A DNA stretch of 64,000 nt from positions 1-64,000 of the forward strand of contig JAAYQR010000025.1 of assembly GCA_012519205.1 (NCBI GenBank). Reading direction: 5' to 3'. Of the stretch, positions 44,840 to 54,510 are shown in pieces. The translations under genes were made by a program, and so were the position numbers. The notes under the pieces are model-generated. The model was given only the letters and a program-made list of their open reading frames with translations, did not search any database and was not told where the DNA came from. Source of the DNA: Candidatus Epulonipiscium sp. (GTDB lineage: Bacteria > Bacillota > Clostridia > Lachnospirales > Defluviitaleaceae). The first letter of the stretch is position 1. Every line of letters starts with the position of its first letter.

Positions 44840-46516
44840 TTATATGTTGAATTTATTAACTCTAAGGGATAAATCTTGAGATAAATTATTTAATTTATTG
44901 ATAGCCTTTTCTATAGTCTGCACACTTATTAATTGCTGCTCTGTCAATGCTGATACCTGTTGTGTATTGGCACAAGTTTCCTCACAAGTACTAGATATGT
45001 TTTCTATCATTTGTACGCTACCTTCAGCGTTTTGAGTTGTTTCCAATACTTGTTCTATAATTATATTTATACATTCCGCCATATCTTTCATTTTCATATT
45101 AACTTCTGTTAAGGTTATATTAGTCTCTTTTACAGCTTCATCCTGTTTTAATACAGTTTGTTTCCCCTTAATCATATATTGTACTATAGTTTCAATTTGA
45201 TTAAATATCTCCCCTATAACACTATTAATAAACTTAGTTTGTTCTTCTGTTTGTATTACTAACTTTCTAATTTCATCTGCCACAACCGCAAATCCTTTCC
45301 CTGCCTCTCCTGCCTTTGCAGATTCTATCGCAGCATTTAGTGAAAGAAGATTTGTCTGTTCAGAAATAGAGCGAATAACACCTGTAACTGAATGAATTTC
45401 TTTTGATTTGATTTCAAGTAACTTAATTTGTTCATTAATCCAATAAAAAGTTTTCATTGTCTCATCAGACTTAACCGTTAAAGCTTTTGTGGCTGCATCT
45501 CCCCGTTCCACGGCAATCCTTACCTCATCTGTGATTTTATTCATGCTATAGGTTGTATTTTTTGTGTAGTTGGTAGATCTTGATATAACTTGCATCGCAA
45601 GAGTACCCTTTTCTGCATCCTCGGCTAGCTTTTGGCTAGCAAAGGCTATTTCTTCAATGGCCCTTGCTACTTCCTCAGAATTATAAACTGTTTGATTTAC
45701 CCCTATCTTTGTATCTTGAATTGCTGCATAAAGTATATCTGTTGCATCTTTTATATTGATGGCTAATTCTTTTAAGGTAGCAATCATTCCATTAAATCCG
45801 TTGGAAAGCACCCCTATTTCATCCTTATTTTTAACTATTATTGGATTCACTTGTAAATTCCCTTTTTCAACTTCTTTCATTGCCCTTGAAAGTATAACTA
45901 TGGGTTTCATTATTCTAGTCATTACAATGTATATCCCAAATGCTGCTAAAACCAATACTAAGAATCCAACTATAATCAGATTTTTCAAAGCTGTTTTTTG
46001 TGCTGCAATAAATTCATCATAAACTCCAGATAAAGCAATAAATAAATCCCAATCATAGTGATAAGTATAGTAGGCAAATTTTTCCTTACCGTTCCATTCA
46101 TAAGAAACCTTTTGAACCCTTGCTCTTCCATACCCATTGTTATTGACTGCTTCCTTGTTGTCCATAATTTCTTTTACAAAATCGTATTGGGTAGCATCAG
46201 CCCCTACTAGGTTTTCGTCTGGATGCATTAGAAATTTTCCATTTCCATTTATCACGAAGCCATATCCAGTCACTCCTATTACTCTATTAGAAAGGTATTT
46301 TAAAAATCTCTCTCTTGCTTGCTCTTCTACCTGTACCAGTTCCCTATACCCCTCAATTATTCCTACAAGGGCTGCCGTTTGTTGTTCCATTTGAATAGAT
46401 AATATTCTATCACTTTGGGTAACTGTAGTATAGTAACCAGGAATACCGGTTCCCAAGATAGTAATTAGTATGATTAGTATTGTAATAAAAACTATTTTGT
46501 TACTTACTTTGTTCAT
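44840..46516 (-). CDS. Methyl-accepting chemotaxis protein with extracellular Cache-type sensor
   Basis: This 558-residue receptor has membrane helices at about 8-28 and 183-203, an extracellular single-Cache-like domain between them ([20 protein letters not shown]) and a HAMP linker (about 204-256). The cytoplasmic signalling domain has the hairpin tip [20 protein letters not shown] and the block [13 protein letters not shown]. It sends ligand information to CheA/CheW. The ATG at 46522 lies on the GGAGG site, so the ATG at 46516 is preferred. It is adjacent to a truncated sugar permease, so its former ligand may have been a sugar or its binding protein (inference). Confidence 0.92.
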   Translation of the reverse strand: MNKVSNKIVFITILIILITILGTGIPGYYTTVTQSDRILSIQMEQQTAALVGIIEGYRELVQVEEQARERFLKYLSNRVIGVTGYGFVINGNGKFLMHPDENLVGADATQYDFVKEIMDNKEAVNNNGYGRARVQKVSYEWNGKEKFAYYTYHYDWDLFIALSGVYDEFIAAQKTALKNLIIVGFLVLVLAAFGIYIVMTRIMKPIVILSRAMKEVEKGNLQVNPIIVKNKDEIGVLSNGFNGMIATLKELAINIKDATDILYAAIQDTKIGVNQTVYNSEEVARAIEEIAFASQKLAEDAEKGTLAMQVISRSTNYTKNTTYSMNKITDEVRIAVERGDAATKALTVKSDETMKTFYWINEQIKLLEIKSKEIHSVTGVIRSISEQTNLLSLNAAIESAKAGEAGKGFAVVADEIRKLVIQTEEQTKFINSVIGEIFNQIETIVQYMIKGKQTVLKQDEAVKETNITLTEVNMKMKDMAECINIIIEQVLETTQNAEGSVQMIENISSTCEETCANTQQVSALTEQQLISVQTIEKAINKLNNLSQDLSLRVNKFNI

Positions 46517-46583
46517 TTCCATCCTCCTAGTCCGTTTTTACAACAGACATTAGACCCGCAAAATATATAAGTTGCCTATCTTT

Positions 46584-47123
46584 TTACTTTGCTTTATTCC
46601 TAGTTATCACATCAAATATTACTGCCGCTACAAGTACAATACCCTTTATAATATACTGGTATGAAATCCCTACACCCATGAGATTCATTCCACTGGTCAA
46701 TGCTGTAATAACCAATGCTCCTATAATTGAACCTGTCACCTTACCTACACCCCCGGCAGCAGATACACCACCAATATACGCAGATGCAATGGCATCAAGT
46801 TCAAAGGCTGTTCCCGCTGTTGTAGTTGCCGATTGTAATCTTGAGGTATATAAGATCCCAGCTAAAGCTGCAAGCATACTCATGGAGGCAAATACTATTA
46901 AGGTTATTTTATTTACATCAATACCACTTAACTGCGCTGCTTCAGGATTTCCACCAACGGCATAAATATGCCTTCCTATTACAGTTTTAGTTGTAATAAA
47001 ATGATATATTGCTACTATAATAATAACTACCACTACAGTCCAAGATAATCCATTATAATTTGCTAGTATCCATGTAATATATGCTATAACAGCAGATACT
47101 AAAAAAATCTTAGCTACTAACAT
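46584..47123 (-). pseudogene. C-terminal remnant of a sugar ABC transporter permease (XylH/MglC type)
   Basis: The 179 residues correspond to the C-terminal half of BPD_transp_2 sugar permeases, with TVIGRHIYAVGGNPEAAQLS and ASAYIGGVSAAGGVGKVTGS as diagnostic blocks. The normal length is about 330-400, so the first five or so membrane segments are missing. The frame can be extended upstream by only about 16 codons before a stop. No ATPase or binding-protein gene is nearby. It looks like the remains of a deleted transporter operon. Confidence 0.78.
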
Positions 47124-47186
47124 ACTTGGGGATATTACATCAAAATTATATTGTATATTTAAAAGTAAGAATTTTCAACTTTACCC

Positions 47187-47264
47187 TAAAAAAACTCCAT
47201 TTATCATCATCTAATTTTCAGACCTGCTGATAATCGCTTAGTAGTATAGATGTGACAATGGAGT
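47187..47264 (-). terminator. Large terminator after the ACT gene
   Basis: Outer arms ACTCCATT/AATGGAGT (47194-47201 and 47257-47264) and a CATCTA/TAGATG inner stem close a loop of about 35 nt. This is followed by seven T on the minus strand. The loop is large for a simple terminator. Confidence 0.55.
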
Positions 47265-47270
47265 ATAAAC

Positions 47271-47696
47271 TTAAATTTGATAAATTTCACTAGCATTAAT
47301 CAATTCCATCTTATGCCTTGTGATAGAGTCAATTGCCCTTTGTATATCGTCGGTTTTAATTATTACCAATGCCTTTTCTCCTACCTCAAATGCATACATA
47401 TATTCGATGCTTATGCCGTCCTTAGATAGGATATCTAAAGCCTTAGCTAAAGCTCCGGGGATATGGGGAGTGGCAAGACAAATTACCTCTGTTAGACTCA
47501 CAGAAAAGCCCTTTTCTTTTAAGGCAGTAAAAGCCTTATTAGTATCTGTCAAAATTAGTCTAAGGATTCCATACTCTGCTGTGTCTGCAATACTTAGGGC
47601 TGAAATATTAATATCCAAATCTCCTAAGGTCTTAGTAACTTCTGTTAATCTTCCTGATTTGTTTTCTAGAAAAACCGATAATTGTTTAATAATCAT
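47271..47696 (-). CDS. Tandem ACT domain protein
   Basis: This 141-residue protein consists of two ACT domains (about 1-68 and 70-141), with starts IKQLSVFLENKSGRLTEVTK and VICLATPHIPGALAKALDIL. ACT pairs bind amino acids or other small ligands. Proteins of this kind are often encoded beside aryl-CoA (phenylacetate or indoleacetate) ligases, as here, 33 nt after paaK, and may regulate them; the ligand is unknown. Confidence 0.88.
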   Translation of the reverse strand: MIIKQLSVFLENKSGRLTEVTKTLGDLDINISALSIADTAEYGILRLILTDTNKAFTALKEKGFSVSLTEVICLATPHIPGALAKALDILSKDGISIEYMYAFEVGEKALVIIKTDDIQRAIDSITRHKMELINASEIYQI

Positions 47697-47729
47697 ATTA
47701 CCCTCCTTTTGCTGCCTCGCAGCATAAGT

Positions 47730-49028
47730 TTAAATTTTTCTTCTATCGATAACTCTTTTAGCTTTTCCTTCGCTTCTCTCGATGGTCTTTGGTTCTACTA
47801 ACTTAACCTTAACACCGATTCCAAGGGTACTTTCTATCTTATGCTTAATTCTTGATGTTAGAGCCTCTAATTTTTTAATTTCATCAGAAAAAAGATTTCC
47901 TTCAACCTCAACCCATACTTCTAAGATATCTAAATTATTAACCCTATCAACAATTAAAAGATAATGGGGTTTTGTTTCTCCCATATTAAGAAGTACACTT
48001 TCAATTTGAGATGGAAATACATTCACCCCCCTTATAATTAACATATCATCGCTTCTTCCCGTGCATTTTTCCATACGAACGAGGGTCCTTCCACATTGGC
48101 ATTTTTCATAATTAAGTGTAGTTAAATCTCTTGTTCTATATCTAAGAAGAGGAAGGGCCTCTTTGGTAATAGTAGTAAATACTAACTCTCCGATTTCTCC
48201 TTCTTTAACTATCCCTAGGGTATCTGGATTGATGGTCTCGGGTACAAAATGATCTTCTTGAATATGAAGTCCATTTTGTATCTCGCACTCGCAGGAAACC
48301 CCAGGTCCTATGATTTCACTTAAGCCAAATATATCAATAGCTTTAATATGTAACTTTTCTTGAATCTGCCGCCTCATTTCCTCCGTCCAAGGCTCTGCTC
48401 CAAATATCCCAACCCTTAAGTTTAAATCCTTAGGATTGACTCCCATTTCTTCCATAGCCTCTGCAAGATAAAGAGCATAGGAAGGTGTACAAGCAAGTAC
48501 GGTACTTCCAAAGTCTTTCATAAGTTGAATTTGTTTTGCAGTGTTGCCCCCTGAAATAGGTATAACAGTTGAACCTAGTTTTTCACTGCCATAATGAAGA
48601 CCGAGGCCCCCTGTAAATAAGCCATATCCATAGGCAATCTGTATGATATCATTTTTAATAACCCCAGAAGAACCAAGACTTCTTGCAACTACTTCTGACC
48701 AGGTTGTAAGATCTTTTCTCGTATAACCTACTACAGTCGGCCTTCCTGTGGTTCCTGAAGATGCATGAACCCTTACAACTTCACTGATGGGTACTGCAAA
48801 TAAACTATAGGGATAATTCTCCCTAAGATCTTGTTTTGTCGTAAAGGGTAGTTTATCTAGATCATCAATTCCTTTTATATCTCCTGGTTCTAGTCCCAAC
48901 TCCTGCATCTTTTTTCTATAGAAAGGAACATTATGATATACCCTTTCAACCGTTGCGCCCAATCTTTTTCCCTGGAGGATTCTAATTTCCTCCCTACCCA
49001 TACACTCATTATATTCATTCCAAATCAT
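47730..49028 (-). CDS. paaK: Phenylacetate--CoA ligase family protein
   Basis: This 432-residue adenylate-forming enzyme activates an aryl acid (phenylacetate, indoleacetate or similar) with ATP and CoA. It shows the N-terminal [20 protein letters not shown], the P-loop [14 protein letters not shown] (about 91-104), a cysteine-rich [20 protein letters not shown] and the C-terminal [14 protein letters not shown]. In anaerobes such ligases act in aromatic amino acid fermentation. It follows the fumarase beta subunit by 21 nt and precedes the ACT gene. Confidence 0.9.
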   Translation of the reverse strand: MIWNEYNECMGREEIRILQGKRLGATVERVYHNVPFYRKKMQELGLEPGDIKGIDDLDKLPFTTKQDLRENYPYSLFAVPISEVVRVHASSGTTGRPTVVGYTRKDLTTWSEVVARSLGSSGVIKNDIIQIAYGYGLFTGGLGLHYGSEKLGSTVIPISGGNTAKQIQLMKDFGSTVLACTPSYALYLAEAMEEMGVNPKDLNLRVGIFGAEPWTEEMRRQIQEKLHIKAIDIFGLSEIIGPGVSCECEIQNGLHIQEDHFVPETINPDTLGIVKEGEIGELVFTTITKEALPLLRYRTRDLTTLNYEKCQCGRTLVRMEKCTGRSDDMLIIRGVNVFPSQIESVLLNMGETKPHYLLIVDRVNNLDILEVWVEVEGNLFSDEIKKLEALTSRIKHKIESTLGIGVKVKLVEPKTIERSEGKAKRVIDRRKI

Positions 49029-49049
49029 CTTTTTCCCGCCCTTTTTTAC

Positions 49050-49601
49050 TTAATTATTTTTGTATTTTTCTTTTTGTGTATCATATAAATTATTTCCCCT
49101 GCAATCAATGGTTACAACTACAGGAAAATCCTCTACCAAAAGTTTGTAAATAGCCTCAGCACCCAAATCCTCGTAGGCAACTACCTCTGATTTTTTTATC
49201 TTAACTGAAAGTAATGCTCCTGCTCCACCTATGGCTGTAAAATAAACAGCATTATTTTTTTTCATAGAGTCAATGACTTCTTTGCATCTTTGTCCTTTTC
49301 CTACCATACCCCCTAAGCCTTTATCTAGCATCATAGGAGTATAAGCATCCATTCTTCCACTGGTAGTAGGACCACAACTTCCAATAACTTCTCCAGGTCT
49401 TGCGGGACAGGGCCCTACGTAATAAATAACTTGGTCCTTTATATCTATTGGCAACTTTTCTTCCCTGCTTAAGGCTTCTATCATCCTTTTATGTGCTGCA
49501 TCCCTTCCTGTAAAAATAATTCCCGATAAAAGTACTTCCTCCCCAACTTTTAAAGTTTTTATTATCTCTTTTGTTAATGGCAAAGATATTTTCCTTTTCA
49601 T
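49050..49601 (-). CDS. fumB: Class I fumarate hydratase, beta subunit
   Basis: This 183-residue subunit corresponds to the C-terminal part of FumA-type enzymes. It has SGIIFTGRDAAHKRM (about 26-40), YVGPCPARPGEVIGSCGPTT (about 61-80, substrate loop) and GRMDAYTPMMLDKGL. With the alpha subunit it carries out fumarate-malate interconversion. L-tartrate dehydratase is a close relative and cannot be excluded. It starts 9 nt after the alpha gene. Confidence 0.9.
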   Translation of the reverse strand: MKRKISLPLTKEIIKTLKVGEEVLLSGIIFTGRDAAHKRMIEALSREEKLPIDIKDQVIYYVGPCPARPGEVIGSCGPTTSGRMDAYTPMMLDKGLGGMVGKGQRCKEVIDSMKKNNAVYFTAIGGAGALLSVKIKKSEVVAYEDLGAEAIYKLLVEDFPVVVTIDCRGNNLYDTQKEKYKNN

Positions 49602-49610
49602 AGTCTCCCC

Positions 49611-50453
49611 CTAAAGAATAATGCTTCTATGCCTTGTTACATGACAGCTTATATTAACTGCCACCGGAAGGCTTGCAATATGAGTCGGAAAAACTTCTAT
49701 ATTTACCCCTAGGGCCGTAATTCTTCCCCCTAAACCCTGAGGGCCAATTCCTAGGGTATTAATCTTTCCTAAAAGTCTTTCTTCCATTTCCCTAATATGA
49801 GTCTTGGGGCTTTTTTTATCTATAGGTCTTAATAATGCCTTCTTAGCCAGTATAGCCGCCATTTCGAAATTTCCCCCAATCCCTACTCCCACTACTAATG
49901 GTGGACAGGCATTAGGACCCGCCCTATCTACAGTATCTAAAACAAACTGCTCTACCCCCTCTATACCATCGGAAGGCTTCAACATCCTAAGGGCACTCAT
50001 GTTTTCACTACCCCCTCCTTTGGGGGCTACGATAATTTTGATATTATCCCCCTTAACTATTTGATAGTGGATAATTCCTGGGGTATTGTCCTTTGTATTT
50101 TCACGGATTAGGGGATCTTTTACTATAGATTTCCTAAGAAAACCCTCCTTATAACCTTTTCTTATTCCATTTTGGATGGCACCTTCTAAATCCCCCCCGA
50201 TAATATGTATATCCTGTCCTAATTCAATAAAAACTACAGCAGTACCCGTATCTTGACATATGGGTATCTTTTTTTCTTTAGCTATCTTGGCATTTTCCAT
50301 TATATCTTGTAGGATACTTTGTCCTAGGGGATTTGTTTCTTTTTCTTTTGAATTTTCCAAGGCCGTTTTTATATCTCTTGATAAATAATAATTAGCTTCC
50401 TTGCAAAGTTTTTCTACTGCACTTTCTATTTCCCTAGTATGTATTTTTCTCAT
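49611..50453 (-). CDS. fumA: Class I fumarate hydratase, alpha subunit
   Basis: This 280-residue subunit binds a [4Fe-4S] cluster. Cluster cysteines are visible in [13 protein letters not shown] (about Cys61) and [16 protein letters not shown] (about Cys182), with a third near ISCHVTRH (about Cys271). The oxygen-sensitive cluster fits an anaerobe. It heads a fumA-fumB-paaK-ACT run on the minus strand. The start follows AAAAGGGGTG. Confidence 0.92.
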   Translation of the reverse strand: MRKIHTREIESAVEKLCKEANYYLSRDIKTALENSKEKETNPLGQSILQDIMENAKIAKEKKIPICQDTGTAVVFIELGQDIHIIGGDLEGAIQNGIRKGYKEGFLRKSIVKDPLIRENTKDNTPGIIHYQIVKGDNIKIIVAPKGGGSENMSALRMLKPSDGIEGVEQFVLDTVDRAGPNACPPLVVGVGIGGNFEMAAILAKKALLRPIDKKSPKTHIREMEERLLGKINTLGIGPQGLGGRITALGVNIEVFPTHIASLPVAVNISCHVTRHRSIIL

Positions 50454-50515
50454 CGTGGCACCCCTTTTGCTTTTTTAATTATAGATTAATGACTCATACT
50501 ATACAAGTTTTGTTA

Positions 50516-51583
50516 TCATCTCCATGGAGGAATTATGCCAATCTTTTGCATAGTTTTTAAAAAAATCACAAAGACAGGACCTATGATAATTCCCACAAAT
50601 CCAAACAGTCTAATCCCAATATACATAGACATTAACGTTACAAGGGGATATACCCCTATTTGGCTAGCTAATACCTTTGGTTCTAGCATTTGCCTAAATA
50701 ATATGACAATACCATAAATAATAAGTAACCCTATGGCTCCGTAGAGATTACCACTTATCCCGTTATAAATTGCCAAAGGGATTAAAATAGTACCACTGCC
50801 TAAGATAGGAAATGCATCTACAATACCAGTAACTATCCCTATTAAAAAAGAATATTTAAATCTAAGGATACTAAGACCGATTGTACAAATAGTTATGATA
50901 AACAACATTAAAATGAATTGAGTTTTTATATACCCAAGCAATGCTCCAAATAAATCCCTCTTAATCGTATCAAATTTTCTAATCCAAGACCTTGGCATTT
51001 GCCTTTCCATGAAATTTTGAATCCTCTTTCTATCTTTACTCATAAAAAAGGTCGCAATTAAAGCTACTATACCAAAAAACAAGGCATTAGGTAAGGCCAC
51101 TACAATCCCTATAGACCCCCTTCGAACACTCGATCCTAATATATTAGGAAAACCTTTTATAACTATACCCATACCCCCTGCTAATAGGTTTTGTATATGA
51201 AGAGGCAAACTAAAAATGAAATTCTCAGTCCTTCCTTTAATATTTTCTATAGTTATCATAAAGCTACTATAATACATTGGAATATCCTTTCCAAAAGCTC
51301 TAGCCTGCTCTACTATTTCTATTACTATAACTGTAAGCATTCCCCCTACTAAGCCCAGAACAATAATAATTGATAAGATACTAGAAACCCCTCTTGCCAA
51401 CTTCCACTTTTTATTAAACCATCTTACCATAGGCTCCATCAGGGATGATATAACCCAGGCTACAACAAAGGGCGCTATAAAAGAAAATAAATATCTAAAA
51501 AAGATATAAACTCCTATCGTTAATAATATAGTAATCATAATCCTTTGTATAAAGTGTTTGTTTTTCTCATAGAATTCCCACAT
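50516..51583 (-). CDS. ytvI: Sporulation integral membrane protein YtvI (AI-2E transporter family)
   Basis: This 355-residue protein has eight or so membrane segments and the family blocks PFVVAWVISSLMEPMVRW (about 35-52) and IVDAFPILGSGTILIPLAIY (about 255-274). In Bacillus YtvI is made during sporulation, but its substrate is unknown. The ATG at 51595 overlaps the GGAGG site, so 51583 is used. A second member of the same superfamily lies across the tRNA genes at 52348. Confidence 0.87.
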   Translation of the reverse strand: MWEFYEKNKHFIQRIMITILLTIGVYIFFRYLFSFIAPFVVAWVISSLMEPMVRWFNKKWKLARGVSSILSIIIVLGLVGGMLTVIVIEIVEQARAFGKDIPMYYSSFMITIENIKGRTENFIFSLPLHIQNLLAGGMGIVIKGFPNILGSSVRRGSIGIVVALPNALFFGIVALIATFFMSKDRKRIQNFMERQMPRSWIRKFDTIKRDLFGALLGYIKTQFILMLFIITICTIGLSILRFKYSFLIGIVTGIVDAFPILGSGTILIPLAIYNGISGNLYGAIGLLIIYGIVILFRQMLEPKVLASQIGVYPLVTLMSMYIGIRLFGFVGIIIGPVFVIFLKTMQKIGIIPPWR

Positions 51584-51807
51584 ATCTGCCTCCATTAGAT
51601 ATGGATATTTTGTATTATCTTATTATTTTTTATGATACAAAAATTTACAGGTTATTTCAATAGATTATACTTATTGTTCTTGTCCAATTAACATATAATA
51701 ATCCTATTCTTATAAATTTGATTATAGAATTTAAAAAACCCAGTCCAAAATTTTATAAGGTATTATTTTAATTTTATTCTTTATATGACAACGAAAGGAG
51801 AATTTTA

Positions 51808-51996
51808 ATGAACTTTGAATTGCGCTCTATCGAAAATGCAAAGATTAGATTAGAAGAAATAGAAGACAAACTCCAGGAAAATCAAAAAAGCTTAAGTGAG
51901 GGAACCCTAGGAACCCAACAAGAACTTATTAAAGAATCTATTCAGGTAATTGAAAGAGCTAAGGAAGAGCTGGGTAAATTAGAAAGAAACTTATAA
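51808..51996 (+). CDS. Small coiled-coil protein of unknown function
   Basis: This 62-residue, highly charged protein is predicted to be almost entirely helical with heptad-like spacing (LRSIENAKIRLEEIEDKLQE at 5-24, then IERAKEELGKLERNL at the end). It has a clear AAAGGAG ribosome site and its own terminator, so it is probably real although short. No family recognised. Confidence 0.6.
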   Translation: MNFELRSIENAKIRLEEIEDKLQENQKSLSEGTLGTQQELIKESIQVIERAKEELGKLERNL

Positions 51997-52003
51997 TAAA
52001 TAT

Positions 52004-52040
52004 AACAAAAGGATATTCCATTTTGGAATATCCTTTTGTT
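52004..52040. terminator. Bidirectional terminator between the small ORF and the tRNAs
   Basis: A perfect 17-bp stem (52004-52020 with 52024-52040) has a TTT loop. It ends the small plus-strand gene and probably also the minus-strand tRNA transcript. Confidence 0.8.
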
Positions 52041-52048
52041 ATACCATA

Positions 52049-52132
52049 TGCGATTGGGGGGACTCGAACCCCCACGGACTATTGTCCATTAGATCCTTAG
52101 TCTAACGCGTATACCAATTCCGCCACAATCGC
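52049..52132 (-). tRNA. tRNA-Leu (AAG)
   Basis: This 84-nt class II tRNA has acceptor GCGATTG/CAATCGC, a long variable arm, a T-loop GGTTCGAGTCC and an anticodon stem TTAGA/TCTAA around the loop CTAAGGA. The anticodon is therefore AAG (A34 likely edited to inosine). No CCA is encoded. Confidence 0.93.
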
Positions 52133-52136
52133 AAAA

Positions 52137-52209
52137 TACACCATCGGGGGCTCGAACCCCGGACGCCCTGATTAAGAGTCAGGTGCTCTACCAACTGAGC
52201 TAATGGTGC
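52137..52209 (-). tRNA. tRNA-Lys (CTT)
   Basis: This 73-nt tRNA has anticodon stem CCTGA/TCAGG and loop CTCTTAA, giving CTT. The acceptor stem is GCACCAT/ATGGTGT, ending in a G1-U72 wobble pair. No CCA is encoded. It lies 4 nt upstream of tRNA-Leu in the same transcript. Confidence 0.93.
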
Positions 52210-52229
52210 AAATTTTCCACGCAAAAGGT

Positions 52230-52258
52230 ATTATATCACGGCTATTTTGCTTTTGCAA
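52230..52258 (-). promoter_or_regulatory. Promoter of the tRNA-Lys/tRNA-Leu operon
   Basis: TTGCAA (52258-52253), a 17-bp spacer and TATAAT (52235-52230) with a TG extension one base before the -10 box. Confidence 0.8.
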
Positions 52259-52347
52259 TAGGAAAATTTTATAATTTAAAGTTTTATTGACCTGTATTTT
52301 ATCCTGTGATACTGTATGATTATAGATATGTTAAGGAGTGGTTAGCC

Positions 52348-53514
52348 ATGAAAAAAATGCCCTGGGATGCAAACTATTTTAAGATTGCCTTATATACTTT
52401 TCTAGTATTAGCCTTAACTGTTTTATTCGAAAAAATCATAGGCAATATAGATCTTATTATCCAATACCTTTCTATGCTCTCAAAACAAATATATAAAATA
52501 TTATCTCCTTTTATCTATGGATTTTTCATTGCATACATATTAAATCCTGCAATTAGTAAAGCAGAAAAAGGACTCCAAAGGTTAGATAAAAGAAAAGGAC
52601 ATTCTAGATTTAGAAGAATCCTATCAATTTTAACCGTATATATTACTGTGTTTGGTTTTTTGAGTCTAACCTTTATTTACGTTATTCCTCAAATAACCCA
52701 GAGCATTATAGACTTATTCCAAAAGATTCCTAGTAGTCTAATAACTTTAGAAAAAAATATAGAAAATCTTTTGGAGGATTATAGCTGTTTTGATTATTAC
52801 AATTTCAGCTCAATAATTGAAAGTAATATTAATCCCTTTATACAAAACTCTAGTTTAATATTTAACCGTATTTTTACATATATTGTTAATAGTGCCCTAG
52901 GAATTACTTCAGGGTTATTAAATATTTTTGTAGGTCTTATGATAAGTTTTTACCTGCTAAATGAAAAAGAAGGCTTTCTTAAAAAGACAAAAAAGGCTAT
53001 TTACGCTATCTTTAAGGCTAAAACCGCTGATAAAATTATTATCATTGCAAAAGAAAGTCATATTATGTTCACTCGCTTTTTCGTTGGTAAATTTATTGAT
53101 TCTCTGATTATCGGGATTTTATGTTTTATAGGCATGTTATTTCTTAAAAATCCCTACGCCCTACTTATTGCAGTAATCGTAGGAATTACCAATATGATAC
53201 CTTATTTTGGACCTTTTATAGGGGCTATTCCTTCTATTTTAATCACTCTTTTAATTAGCCCTCTAGATGCCCTTTGGGTTAGCCTATTTATTTTTGCCCT
53301 ACAGCAATTTGATGGTAATATTTTAGGTCCTAAAATATTGGGTGATTCCACCGGACTTAGTCCTTTTTGGGTAATCTTTTCTATTATAATTGGTGGCGCT
53401 TTTTTTGGAGTCCTAGGTATGTTAATTGGTGTTCCTACTTTTGCAGTAATTCGCACCTTATTTAACAACTGGGTAGACAAAAGACTGGAGAAAAAAAATA
53501 TAAAAACAATTTAA
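52348..53514 (+). CDS. AI-2E family transporter (TqsA/PerM-like)
   Basis: This 388-residue polytopic protein shows the family's N-terminal LSPFIYGFFIAYILNPAISK and the C-terminal signature NMIPYFGPFIGAIPSILI plus ALQQFDGNILGPKILGDSTG. Members export small molecules or act as Na+/H+ antiporters; the substrate here is unknown. An earlier TTG or ATG in frame lacks a ribosome site, and the ATG at 52348 follows AAGGAG by nine bases. It lies 19 nt before the CPBP protease gene. Confidence 0.88.
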   Translation: MKKMPWDANYFKIALYTFLVLALTVLFEKIIGNIDLIIQYLSMLSKQIYKILSPFIYGFFIAYILNPAISKAEKGLQRLDKRKGHSRFRRILSILTVYITVFGFLSLTFIYVIPQITQSIIDLFQKIPSSLITLEKNIENLLEDYSCFDYYNFSSIIESNINPFIQNSSLIFNRIFTYIVNSALGITSGLLNIFVGLMISFYLLNEKEGFLKKTKKAIYAIFKAKTADKIIIIAKESHIMFTRFFVGKFIDSLIIGILCFIGMLFLKNPYALLIAVIVGITNMIPYFGPFIGAIPSILITLLISPLDALWVSLFIFALQQFDGNILGPKILGDSTGLSPFWVIFSIIIGGAFFGVLGMLIGVPTFAVIRTLFNNWVDKRLEKKNIKTI

Positions 53515-53533
53515 CTTGTAAAGAGGTGTGCTT

Positions 53534-54475
53534 ATGAACGCAATTTTAAAATCAAATTTATTTGCGGGAATCTTACTACTCCTTCAATTATTTGGAGCCT
53601 TCTTTTTAATACTTATTCCGGGTTTTATGGATCTTCCCCTTCCCATAATTCTTATCCTAACCCAAACATTATTTCTATTGGTACCAACGACTATATATTT
53701 TATAGTTACCAAGGCTCCTGTTAAAAAAACTCTTAGATTTAATTGGCCCGGATTTTTTACTATCCTACTTACACTCTTATTTGCAATATTTGTTCAGCCT
53801 GCCATGATGTTCTTATCTGCCCTTTCGGGACTATTTTTTAACAACAATATTTCTGAAATTGTAACGAAATTAAATTCCTATCCTTTGATATTGATGATCG
53901 GTGTTATTGCCCTTACACCTGCTATATGTGAGGAAGTAACCATGAGAGGAATTCTTCTTTCGGGATATGATAATGTAGATATCAAAAAAGCTATGTTATT
54001 AAATGGGTTGTTTTTCGGGATGCTCCATGCAGATTTACAGCAATTTTTATATGCTTTTGCCCTTGGAGCCATATTTTCCTATTTAGTTAGACTTACTGAT
54101 TCTATTATTCCTTCTATGGTGGCCCATTTTACTATTAATGGTTCCCAGCTGCTTATGCAAAGATTTATATCCCATATGGCGACGTTCACGGGGCAGGATC
54201 TATCTACTTTGGCATCTATAGAACCAACTCTTTATGATAAGCTTATTGCTTTGGGATTTATAGCAATCTTGGCTGTAATAATAACCCCCATTGCCGGAAT
54301 CTTACTATATGCCATTAGAGATATGAATATAAATAAAAAACGAAAGGACGATAAAAACCTTTCCAATCATAAGGTATTTAATTGGCCTGTATGGGTATCT
54401 ATTGGAATCTTTATCCCTTATATGGTTATCACTTTATCTCTTCAATATATTTTGGATTTACTCGATAAATTCTAA
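53534..54475 (+). CDS. CPBP family intramembrane glutamic protease
   Basis: This 313-residue membrane protein with about seven helices carries the three motifs of the CPBP/Rce1 (Abi) family: EEVTMRG (EExxxR, about 136-142), FFGMLHADLQQF (FxxxH, about 157-168) and HFTIN (about 197-201). Such proteases cleave within or near the membrane, for example in pheromone maturation or bacteriocin immunity; the target is unknown. The ATG at 53534 follows AGAGG. It is probably co-transcribed with the AI-2E gene. Confidence 0.88.
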   Translation: MNAILKSNLFAGILLLLQLFGAFFLILIPGFMDLPLPIILILTQTLFLLVPTTIYFIVTKAPVKKTLRFNWPGFFTILLTLLFAIFVQPAMMFLSALSGLFFNNNISEIVTKLNSYPLILMIGVIALTPAICEEVTMRGILLSGYDNVDIKKAMLLNGLFFGMLHADLQQFLYAFALGAIFSYLVRLTDSIIPSMVAHFTINGSQLLMQRFISHMATFTGQDLSTLASIEPTLYDKLIALGFIAILAVIITPIAGILLYAIRDMNINKKRKDDKNLSNHKVFNWPVWVSIGIFIPYMVITLSLQYILDLLDKF

Positions 54476-54480
54476 AACTT

Positions 54481-54510
54481 AAAATCAACCATATGGTTGA
54501 TTTTTATTTT
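54481..54510 (+). terminator. Terminator of the CPBP gene
   Basis: The perfect stem AAAATCAACC/GGTTGATTTT with an ATAT loop (54481-54504) is followed by TTATTTTTTCC. Confidence 0.75.
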
